Positions 14,652 through 21,655 of a stretch of 22,957 nt of DNA are shown piece after piece. Positions within the stretch are counted from its first letter, which is position 1, and each line of letters begins with the position of its first letter. The stretch is from an uncultured Lachnospiraceae bacterium (GTDB lineage Bacteria; Bacillota; Clostridia; Lachnospirales; Lachnospiraceae): contig CANQYH010000012.1 in NCBI GenBank assembly GCA_947628025.1, positions 1-22,957 of the forward strand. Reading direction: 5' to 3'. The position numbers and the translations under genes are program-made. The notes under the pieces were generated by a model. That model ran no database searches and was not told the origin of the DNA. It saw only the letters and a program-made list of their open reading frames with translations.

Positions 14652-16073
14652 ATGAAAAACTGGAAGAGAGTTACAGCTTGTTTGTTAAGCGCAGGCATGG
14701 TATGCGTACTGTCAGCTTGTGGAAATGGGGAAACGTCCAGTACGACGGCGGCCGCAGGCACGACGCAGGCAGCGACAACAAAGGCGGCGGAGACGACAGC
14801 CGCAGCGGCGGCGCAGACCACTACGGCAGCTCCGGAGACGACGGCTGCGGTCGAGTATCCCGATTATGTGACGGAACCGATCACGATCGAGATGTGGCAT
14901 GTCAATGCAAGCGGCGCCAACGCAGATTATATTAATCAGGCAATTGAGGAATTTAATGCGACAAATACATACGGGATTACCGTAGAGGGCAGTTACCAGG
15001 GAGCGTATAACGATCTTTTGGCGAAAGTTACCACGGGAATCGCGGCTGGAGAAACACCGGAAATTGTGATTCTGGCGGCCGAAGGTATGCCGACTATGGC
15101 GGAGAAAAACGTATTGGCAGATATGTCTGCTTATGTGGCTAGGGATGGATTTGATATGAGCAACTTTGCAGGCGGTATGACGGATATTTCTTATTACGAT
15201 GGTCAGATTGTTGCTTTCCCGTATGCCCGTTCCACAGCGCTGTTTTTCTACAATAAAGATATTTGGGATGAACTGGGCTTTGAGGCTCCAACCAGCTTTG
15301 AGGAATTGCTGACGATGGCGAAAGCGGTCACGGAGAAACATCCCGATGTTTATGGATTCGGATTACAGTTCAGTCCGTTCTATCTGCAGGAACCGATCAT
15401 TCGTTCTTTGGGAGCGGATGGTATGATCACTGCTGATGGTACGCAGGCCGCAGCCCTGGATGATGGCAGTTTGTTAAAGTTTTTGACTGACTGGCGGCAG
15501 GGCGTTGATGAGGGGTATATCGTTCCTCCGGCCGTAACAGCTGCAGAATCTACGCTGAAAGATATGCTTTACAAGGGACAGTTAGCCAGTGCCATATGGT
15601 CCTGCGGCGGTTTGGCAAATATCATTAAATATTCCAATGAAGCTGGTATGACTCTGGGCGTTTCTTATTTCCCGGTTTACGGGGGATATGGTTCTGAGGG
15701 TGGCGGCGGCAATCTGGGAATCGTCGGCAGGGATAAAACCCAGCAGGAGATTGCGGCGGCCTGGGAATTTGTCAAATTCCTGACTTCCGATGAGCAGGCA
15801 GCGACCCGTGCGGCTAATACAGGGTTCCTGCCGATCACTAAGAGCTGCACTGAGACTGAGATCATAAAAAAACTATGGGAAGAGAAGCCGCAGTATAAGG
15901 TTGCGTATGAACAGCTTCAGTATTGCGGAAATGTCAACTGGTCAAAATATGTAAATGAGTGGAACACCTATCTGACCCAGGCGATGTCCTACGTGATCCA
16001 GGATCAGAGTATGACCCCGCAGGAGGCGATCGATTATCTGAAAGAGCAGGCGAAGATCGTTTTCTCTGACTAA
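14652..16073 (+). CDS. ABC importer substrate-binding lipoprotein (UgpB-like)
   Basis: A 473-residue extracellular solute-binding protein anchored by lipid. The lipobox is LSAC with Cys23 as the modified residue. Residues about 25-68 are a Thr/Ala/Glu low-complexity linker, typical of Lachnospiraceae lipoproteins. The mature fold is SBP family 1: ITIEMWHVN start, NKDIWDELGFEAPTSFEELL hinge region, a Gly-rich GGGGNLGIVG loop and NTGFLPITKS. The last element closely resembles the TGYLPITK segment of E. coli UgpB, the glycerol-3-phosphate/glycerophosphodiester binding protein. That hints at a glycerol-phosphate-like ligand but is not proof, since related proteins bind oligosaccharides. AGGAGGAAGG precedes ATG 14652. 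Last transporter gene; a GC-rich hairpin follows. Confidence 0.93.
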   Translation: MKNWKRVTACLLSAGMVCVLSACGNGETSSTTAAAGTTQAATTKAAETTAAAAAQTTTAAPETTAAVEYPDYVTEPITIEMWHVNASGANADYINQAIEEFNATNTYGITVEGSYQGAYNDLLAKVTTGIAAGETPEIVILAAEGMPTMAEKNVLADMSAYVARDGFDMSNFAGGMTDISYYDGQIVAFPYARSTALFFYNKDIWDELGFEAPTSFEELLTMAKAVTEKHPDVYGFGLQFSPFYLQEPIIRSLGADGMITADGTQAAALDDGSLLKFLTDWRQGVDEGYIVPPAVTAAESTLKDMLYKGQLASAIWSCGGLANIIKYSNEAGMTLGVSYFPVYGGYGSEGGGGNLGIVGRDKTQQEIAAAWEFVKFLTSDEQAATRAANTGFLPITKSCTETEIIKKLWEEKPQYKVAYEQLQYCGNVNWSKYVNEWNTYLTQAMSYVIQDQSMTPQEAIDYLKEQAKIVFSD

Positions 16074-16118
16074 AGGGACAGAGAAAAGGAAATACAGCCG
16101 CGGAAAGAATCTTATAAA

Positions 16119-16163
16119 GACGGTGGATGGACGGGGCGTCAGTGCGGCGGCCCCGCCATCGTC
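16119..16163 (+). other. GC-rich hairpin after the binding-protein gene
   Basis: ATGG-A-CGGGGC (16127-16137) pairs with GCCCCG-CCAT (16150-16159), with GACG/CGTC possible outside. No T-run follows. It is most likely an mRNA 3'-end stabiliser or partial terminator that keeps binding-protein mRNA more abundant than the downstream genes. Confidence 0.55.
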
Positions 16164-16206
16164 ATTCATTCGGATGGAATGTCCGCAGATGAACAGGAGC
16201 GTGTTT

Positions 16207-16701
16207 ATGCTGGAATGTGTGGTAAAAAGACAGGCGACGCCGGACGCGAACCGTATTAAGATAGCTATCGCCGGGGTGACTGCGCTGATCGGAGTTTTGA
16301 CGGTGTTTGCGCCGCTTTTGCTGCCGGCGTTCGTGATTTCGGTGATCATGACGGTGCAGTTTTTCGGGAAGCTGCGCAGTGTCGAATATGAGTACGCGTT
16401 TGAAAATGCTAATTTCTCGATCGATCGGATCATAAGCGGCAAAAAGCGGAAACATTGTATGAATTTTAATATCAATCAGGCGGAGACCATTTGCCCTTAC
16501 GGCGAGTTTGCCGCATCGGGTGAGAAGCTAAAAGTCTATGATTTCGCTTCCGCACGGCCGGATGCCAGGGTATATGTGGTTCATTTGCGGCAGTTCGGAC
16601 AGAACCAGGAGGTTATTATCGAACCGGACGATGCGATGCTGGCGGCAATGAAAGAATCGGCACCGGAACTGGTGAGGCTTTGCGAGAGTATTCCATATTA
16701 A
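16207..16701 (+). CDS. DUF6106-like membrane protein
   Basis: A 164-residue protein from ATG 16207, chosen because AGGAG at 16195-16199 is spaced 7 bases from it; earlier in-frame ATGs (16123, 16174, 16189) lack sites and lie in the hairpin region. The N-terminus MLECVVKRQ is followed by two hydrophobic segments (about 17-32 and 33-47). A cytoplasmic-looking domain follows, with SVEYEYAFENANFSIDRIISGKKRK, which resembles what I recall of DUF6106, a family common in Lachnospiraceae with no known role. Between the transporter and the isomerase gene (18 bases upstream of the latter), so probably co-transcribed, although DUF6106 genes also occur alone and it may be unrelated to transport. Confidence 0.7.
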   Translation: MLECVVKRQATPDANRIKIAIAGVTALIGVLTVFAPLLLPAFVISVIMTVQFFGKLRSVEYEYAFENANFSIDRIISGKKRKHCMNFNINQAETICPYGEFAASGEKLKVYDFASARPDARVYVVHLRQFGQNQEVIIEPDDAMLAAMKESAPELVRLCESIPY

Positions 16702-16719
16702 AATAGGGGGAAAGACAAA

Positions 16720-17640
16720 ATGTATATCAGCGTGCAGACAGGAGGCATCACCGACAACGATCCGGAAAAAGGGTACCGGCTGATCCGCGAGGCGGGTTTT
16801 GACGGGATCGACTGGAACCTGGATCATGCCTGGAACAATGCGAAAGTGAAGAACAGGCAGCTGGAGCATTGTATTTTTGAGGATTCTCTGGAAGAGATCC
16901 AGGCTCATTATGCGCAGGAACTGGAGATCATCCGCAAGAACGGTCTGAAACTGATTCAGGCGCATGCGCCATTTCCGGCCTACGTGAAGAATTTTCCGGA
17001 ATTTAACGAGTATGCCATAGGAATTTATAAACAGTGTATCCGTTACTGTGACAGCATCGGCCTGAAGTATCTGGTGGTGCATGGGATATCGCTGGCCCTT
17101 GACGACGATACGCAGACGCCGGAAACGGTGCGGCAAATGAATCTTCATATGTATGAGAGCTTGATTCCGGTTTTGCAGGAGACGGACGTAGTGGTATGTC
17201 TGGAGAATCTGTTTACCGGTTATCAGGGGAATATTATAGAGGGGAATTGTTCCGATCCGGAAGAAGCGGTCTGGTACGTCGACAGTCTGAATGAAAAGGC
17301 GGGAAAGGAATGTTTCGGCTTCTGTCTGGATACGGGGCATCTGAATCTGTTGGGTAAAAATCAGAGACTGTTCATCCGCAGGCTGGGCCGCCGGATCAAG
17401 ATCCTGCATATGCATGATAACCGGGGCGCGCAGGACGAGCATCTGGCTCCCTATACGGGGAATATCCGCTGGAAAGACGTGATCGACGGGCTGCGCGATG
17501 TCGGTTACGGCGGGGATCTGAATTTTGAGACATTCCGGCAGGTCATTCTCTCAAAAGTCGTAGACGAGGAAGCGGTTCCGATCTATCTGCGGACGATCCG
17601 GGAGATCGGAGAGATGTTCCGGGACAGGATCGAAAGGTGA
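16720..17640 (+). CDS. Sugar phosphate isomerase/epimerase family protein (AP endonuclease 2-type TIM barrel)
   Basis: A 306-residue cytoplasmic TIM barrel of the xylose-isomerase-like family. Predicted divalent-metal ligands are in place: Glu162 (VVCLENLF), Asp204 and His207 (LDTGH), His230/His232-Asp233 (HMHDN), His241 (EHLAPYTG) and Glu270 (NFETF). GGGGGAAA precedes ATG 16720. Family members epimerise or isomerise ketoses, inositols and other polyols, and some act as endonuclease IV, but the LDTGH/HMHDN set with a GNIRW segment favours a carbohydrate role. Its place after an ABC importer suggests it acts on the imported compound or a derivative. The actual substrate is unknown. Confidence 0.85.
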   Translation: MYISVQTGGITDNDPEKGYRLIREAGFDGIDWNLDHAWNNAKVKNRQLEHCIFEDSLEEIQAHYAQELEIIRKNGLKLIQAHAPFPAYVKNFPEFNEYAIGIYKQCIRYCDSIGLKYLVVHGISLALDDDTQTPETVRQMNLHMYESLIPVLQETDVVVCLENLFTGYQGNIIEGNCSDPEEAVWYVDSLNEKAGKECFGFCLDTGHLNLLGKNQRLFIRRLGRRIKILHMHDNRGAQDEHLAPYTGNIRWKDVIDGLRDVGYGGDLNFETFRQVILSKVVDEEAVPIYLRTIREIGEMFRDRIER

Positions 17641-17674
17641 ATGTCCGGGATATAGGCTCAGGAGAAAGACAGGT

Positions 17675-18751
17675 ATGACAGGAAAAAAGAATTGCAGATA
17701 TCCAATGTGTTTGTGGGTGTGCGTGTCGCTGCTTTTCTTGTATGCACTGGTTGGCTGCGGCGCGAAAACGGTTTCGGATACGGCAGAAACGAGTGCGGCG
17801 GAGAAAACGGCAGAGCAAAGCCGGGAAGAGAGCTTTGCTGAGACGGAAAGTTCCGCGGCTGCCGAGACTGTGGCCGAAACTACCGTACCGGAAACATCTT
17901 CTGCCGAAGAAACGGCGGAGGAAACGGAAGTATATCCGTATGACTTCACCCAAAGAGATTTCGTGGAGATCGAGAATTTCTGGGAATATGCGCCCAAAGC
18001 GAAGATCTCCGGAGTGAAAGAGGACGGTTCTTATTTTAAGGTGCGCGGCGATGACGGTTACGGAACCTGCCAGGGTTCCTGCACGGACGGGACCTATGTC
18101 TATATGTTTTTACAGAACGCCAGGGCAAAATTTGTCGACGGAGATTTTATCTCTATGTGCATTCTATTTAAAATAGATATGGAGAGCTGGGAAGTAGCGG
18201 CCTTGAGCGAACCGCTGGAGGTGGACCACGGCAACAGCATTACTTACAATCCGAAGCTGAATATGCTGGTAACTGCCAATGCGACGCCGAACAATCATCT
18301 GGTCTCCAAGATTGATCCGGAAACGCTGACAGTGACAGAGGTGATCGAGTTTCCGGACAGAATATCCAGCATTACCTACAATGCGTCCCGCGACCAGTAT
18401 GCAGTTCAGTTTACCGGAACGTATGATTTCGGGATCCTGGACGCGGATTTCCAGCTGCTGGAGCGTTATCCAGGCGTCAATACGACCTTAAACGGCCAGA
18501 ACATCGACAACGATGACGAGTACATTTATATTATGAACACCAGCGCCGGTTCGTTTCCCAGCGCGGAGACCATTGCCGTTTATGATTGGGAGGGCAATTA
18601 CCTGGGGTTTTACCGGATCGACAGCAATATGGAGAACGAGGGGATGTTCAATTATAACGGCGAGTATTATATGACGTTCAACAATGTCGGCGGCAGGATC
18701 TATCGGATCGAATTTGATAAGGAACTGCTGGGCGGCCCGTTTCGTTTTTAG
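17675..18751 (+). CDS. Lipoprotein with beta-propeller-like repeats, unknown function
   Basis: A 358-residue exported lipoprotein. A hydrophobic signal sequence ends in LVGC with Cys28 as lipidation site. Residues about 33-85 are a Ser/Glu/Thr/Ala linker that is strongly acidic. The remaining 270 residues contain recurring blade-like strands with a Tyr/Asp/Gly pattern: GTYVYMFLQ, GNSITYNPKLNMLVTAN, SSITYNASRDQYAVQF, DEYIYIMNTS, GEYYMTFNN. These suggest a beta-propeller or similar all-beta surface domain. AGGAG lies upstream of ATG 17675, and it begins 34 bases after the isomerase gene, so it is likely the last gene of the operon. A surface role in binding or processing the imported substrate is an inference from position. 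Confidence 0.75.
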   Translation: MTGKKNCRYPMCLWVCVSLLFLYALVGCGAKTVSDTAETSAAEKTAEQSREESFAETESSAAAETVAETTVPETSSAEETAEETEVYPYDFTQRDFVEIENFWEYAPKAKISGVKEDGSYFKVRGDDGYGTCQGSCTDGTYVYMFLQNARAKFVDGDFISMCILFKIDMESWEVAALSEPLEVDHGNSITYNPKLNMLVTANATPNNHLVSKIDPETLTVTEVIEFPDRISSITYNASRDQYAVQFTGTYDFGILDADFQLLERYPGVNTTLNGQNIDNDDEYIYIMNTSAGSFPSAETIAVYDWEGNYLGFYRIDSNMENEGMFNYNGEYYMTFNNVGGRIYRIEFDKELLGGPFRF

Positions 18752-18863
18752 CAAGCGAAGTCTGGAACCGTACGGTATTGGGAAAAAACTGACAGGAGAG
18801 ACAGAGCCAGGAGATATGCAGTTTGGATCTGGTTCATGGTATCCGGCGAGGTCTCTGTTGGAT

Positions 18864-18909
18864 GTCCCGGCGGCGTTTTTGATCCGCAGATCAAAAACGC
18901 CGCCGGGAC
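18864..18909. repeat. Perfect 21-bp inverted repeat with 4-base loop
   Basis: Left arm 18864-18884 and right arm 18889-18909 are exact reverse complements around CGCA; wobble pairs extend the stem further. Each arm is GC-rich outside (GGCGGCG) and holds TTTTT or AAAAA near the loop. There is no immediate T-run, but T-rich sequence follows at 18912-18937. It could be an unusual terminator for the preceding operon or a palindromic repeat element. Confidence 0.85.
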
Positions 18910-18961
18910 GTTGTGCAGTTGTTTCCTTATTTTTTATCCCTGAGAGCGGTTTTGCGGCAGG

Positions 18962-18990
18962 TTGACAAACCCCGGCGCCTATGTTATACT
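18962..18990 (+). promoter_or_regulatory. Promoter of the CNNM/CorC gene pair
   Basis: TTGACA (18962-18967), 17-base spacer, TATACT (18985-18990), giving a short leader of about 30 bases before AGGAGG at 19011-19016. Confidence 0.88.
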
Positions 18991-19031
18991 GGATAAAATT
19001 TGTGTAAAAAAGGAGGATATTGATCCACATT

Positions 19032-20318
19032 ATGGACGATGACAGTCGATCGCCTTGGATAATCGCGCTGATTCTTTTGTTGTGCGCGGCGTACTTTGCT
19101 GTAACGGAAACGGCCTTTGCTTCCGCGTCGCGGGTGAAGCTCAAGGCAGCTGCAGACAAAGGCGACGGAAAGGCGAAACGGGCCCTTTATGTATTGGACC
19201 ATTTTGACAGGGCCATCAGCACATTGCTCATATGTACAAATATCGTACATATCGCCACAGCTTCGCTCGTGACCGCAGCGGTTACGAGGCAGTGGGGATT
19301 GAGCGCGGTATCGGTGAGCACCCTGATCACGACGATAGTCGTGTTTTTTGCCGGCGAAATGCTCCCCAAGAGCGTCGCCAAGAAATACAGCGAACGCTTT
19401 GCCAAATCCTGCGCAGGGCCGCTGTGCTTCTTTATGAAAATCTGTGCCCCTATTTCGGCGCTGCTGACCTGGATCGGTCAGACGGCGGCCAAATTCACCA
19501 AGGGCGATCCCCAGATTTCCGTGACTGAGGATGAACTGTATGACATTATCGAAGATATGACAGAGGACGGCAGCCTGAATGAAGAGCAGGGTGACCTTAT
19601 TTCTTCTGCGCTTCAATTCGGGGATGTGACGGTAGAAAGCATCCTGACGCCCAGGGTGGATCTGGTGGCGATCGATGTGGAGGACAGCCAGGAGGAGATC
19701 CTGGAGCTCATTAAGTCCAAAAACCACAGCCGTCTGCCGGTCTATGAGGGCAGCATCGATAATATTATCGGCGTACTGCAGATCCGCCGATACATGAAAG
19801 CCTATCTGCACGAGGGCGCGCCCAAGGATATCCGCCCCCTGCTGGACGAGGTTCTTTTCGTGCACCAGAGCACGAACATCGACGAGCTGCTGCCGGTTAT
19901 GTCCAAGCGGCGGCTGAATGTGGCCGTGGTGACGGACAATTACGGAGGAACGTTGGGCATTGTGACAGTGGAAGACATCCTGGAGGAACTGGTGGGCGAG
20001 ATCTGGGATGAGGACGATGTGATCGAGGAAACCGTCGTGGACCTGGGAGAGGGCGTCTGCCTGGCCGACGCCGACGAAACGGTGAGCGACGTGTTTGAGC
20101 ATATAGATTTCGAGGATCCGGAGGAGAATGAGGATCTGGTCAATACGCTGATGGGCGAATGGGCCTACGGGCAGTTTACGGCGATCCCGCATACGGGGGA
20201 CAGTTTCCGTTATCATGGCCTGGAGGTGACCGTGGCGTCGATGGAGCATAACCGGATCCTGAAGCTGCGGGTGGCGCGGCTCCCTGAGACGGAGGAAGGA
20301 GGGGAAGAACAGCCATGA
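19032..20318 (+). CDS. CNNM/CorC-family (DUF21-CBS-CorC_HlyC) membrane protein 1
   Basis: About 428 residues. The order is a DUF21 membrane domain with three to four helices (IIALILLLCAAYFAVTETAFASASRVKLK at the start, then STLITTIVVFFAGEMLPKSVAKKY), two CBS domains (MTPR-like LTPRVDLVAIDV, then SRLPVYEGSIDNIIGVL and VVTDNYGGTLGIVTVEDILEELVGEIWDE), and a C-terminal CorC_HlyC domain. The family is often labelled hemolysin, but members act in Mg2+ or cation export and tolerance. Start choice is uncertain. AGGAGG (19011-19016) is only 3 bases from an in-frame TTG at 19020 and 15 bases from ATG 19032; both spacings are poor and I favour the ATG. It overlaps the next gene by four bases. Confidence 0.9.
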   Translation: MDDDSRSPWIIALILLLCAAYFAVTETAFASASRVKLKAAADKGDGKAKRALYVLDHFDRAISTLLICTNIVHIATASLVTAAVTRQWGLSAVSVSTLITTIVVFFAGEMLPKSVAKKYSERFAKSCAGPLCFFMKICAPISALLTWIGQTAAKFTKGDPQISVTEDELYDIIEDMTEDGSLNEEQGDLISSALQFGDVTVESILTPRVDLVAIDVEDSQEEILELIKSKNHSRLPVYEGSIDNIIGVLQIRRYMKAYLHEGAPKDIRPLLDEVLFVHQSTNIDELLPVMSKRRLNVAVVTDNYGGTLGIVTVEDILEELVGEIWDEDDVIEETVVDLGEGVCLADADETVSDVFEHIDFEDPEENEDLVNTLMGEWAYGQFTAIPHTGDSFRYHGLEVTVASMEHNRILKLRVARLPETEEGGEEQP

Positions 20319-21574
20319 TCTATCTGATTATTGCGGGCATTATTTTGTGCGTGGCGTTGTCCGGCTTTTTCTCTTCGTCGGAAATGGCCTATTCCTCCTG
20401 CAACATGATCCGTCTGGAGAAAGCGAAAGAAGAGGGATCGAAAAAGGCGGCTCTGGCGGCTTATATCGTGGACCATTATGACAAGGCGCTGGGCGCGATC
20501 CTGATCGGCAACAATCTGGTGAATATCGCAGCCTCCTCCCTGAGTACCGTGCTGCTGATCCTGATAACCGACAGCGACCGCTATACCTGGGCGTCGACGC
20601 TTCTGATTACGCTGCTGGTCATTATTTTCGGGGAAACGATCCCGAAGATCACGACGAAAAAGCGCGCCAATCTGACGGCGATGCAGTATTCCTACGCGGT
20701 GAGGGGCCTGATGGTCGTGCTGCGGCCCATTGTGTGGGTGGTCGTGAAGCTGATCGATCTGATCACCATGGGAATGAAAGGCGAGGCGGACAGCCAGGAC
20801 GAGGCGGTAGAGGAGCTGCAGTCCATCATTGAGACGGCGGAGGACGAGGAAGTGCTGGACGAGGACCAGTCGGAGCTGGTGCAGGCGGCTATCGGATTCT
20901 CTGACATTTCGGCGCTGGAGGTCATGACGGCCCGCGTGGATGTGCAGGCGATCGATCTGGACGACGACTGGGAGGACATTGTCGCAATGGTCGAGGACGC
21001 GCCCTATTCCCGCCTGCCGGTGTACGAGGGCAGCATCGATAACATCATCGGCGTACTGTACCTGAACCATTTTCTGAAAGCGATGACGGAGGAGGAGCGT
21101 CCGGACATCCACAAGCTGCTGATGCCCCCCTGCTATGTCTATAAGACCATGAAGCTGCCCCAGGTTCTGAGTATCCTGCGCCGGGCCAAGCAGCATCTGG
21201 CGATCGTGTCCGACGAGTACGGCGGCACGCTGGGCGTCGTGTCCATGGAGGACGTGCTGGAGCAGATCGTAGGCGATATCTGGGACGAGACAGACACGGT
21301 GGAAGACGAGGTCGTGCGCCGGAATGAGGGCGAATATGAGCTGGACGGCTCCATGATCATGGATGATTTCCGGGAACTGGTGGGCCTGGACGAACTGGAA
21401 CTGGACGCGGAGAGCAACACGGTAGGCGGCTGGACCGTGGAAATGTTCGGCGAGTTCCCCCAGGTTGGCGACAGTTTTGCGTATAAGAATCTTCAGGTCT
21501 CCGTTTTGTCGATGGATGGACGCCGCGTGGAGCGGGTTCTGGTAAAGATTACACCATCTGAGGATAAGGATTGA
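20315..21574 (+). CDS. CNNM/CorC-family (DUF21-CBS-CorC_HlyC) membrane protein 2
   Basis: A 419-residue paralogue of the preceding gene with the same layout: membrane domain (GFFSSSEMAYSSCNMIRLEKAKEEG, LLVIIFGETIPKITTKKRANL), CBS pair (MTARVDVQAIDLDD, SRLPVYEGSIDNIIGVLYLNHF, IVSDEYGGTLGVVSMEDVLEQIVGDIWDE) and CorC_HlyC tail. It starts within the stop of the first gene (ATGA at 20315-20318), so expression is coupled. The pair may form a heterodimer, since family members dimerise through their membrane and CBS domains. CBS domains usually bind adenine nucleotides. No hairpin terminator is seen between its stop and the thrC promoter. Confidence 0.92.
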   Translation: MIYLIIAGIILCVALSGFFSSSEMAYSSCNMIRLEKAKEEGSKKAALAAYIVDHYDKALGAILIGNNLVNIAASSLSTVLLILITDSDRYTWASTLLITLLVIIFGETIPKITTKKRANLTAMQYSYAVRGLMVVLRPIVWVVVKLIDLITMGMKGEADSQDEAVEELQSIIETAEDEEVLDEDQSELVQAAIGFSDISALEVMTARVDVQAIDLDDDWEDIVAMVEDAPYSRLPVYEGSIDNIIGVLYLNHFLKAMTEEERPDIHKLLMPPCYVYKTMKLPQVLSILRRAKQHLAIVSDEYGGTLGVVSMEDVLEQIVGDIWDETDTVEDEVVRRNEGEYELDGSMIMDDFRELVGLDELELDAESNTVGGWTVEMFGEFPQVGDSFAYKNLQVSVLSMDGRRVERVLVKITPSEDKD

Positions 21575-21596
21575 TGAAAATTTAACAGATTCACCG

Positions 21597-21625
21597 TTGC
21601 AGGTGATAGGAAAATGTGCTACAAT
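21597..21625 (+). promoter_or_regulatory. Promoter of thrC
   Basis: TTGCAG (21597-21602), 17-base spacer, TACAAT (21620-21625), giving a short leader before AGAGGAGG (21643-21650). Confidence 0.75.
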
Positions 21626-21655
21626 CCATGTTCAAAGGTGTAAGAGGAGGCCATT

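Noticed and set aside
18816..18965. 49-codon frame after the propeller-like lipoprotein
   Set aside because: AGGAG is only two bases from the ATG, and the frame runs through the perfect inverted repeat, so it is more likely non-coding.
19032..21574. Hemolysin toxins
   Set aside because: The hemolysin label is historical; domain layout (DUF21, CBS pair, CorC_HlyC) indicates cation-related membrane proteins.
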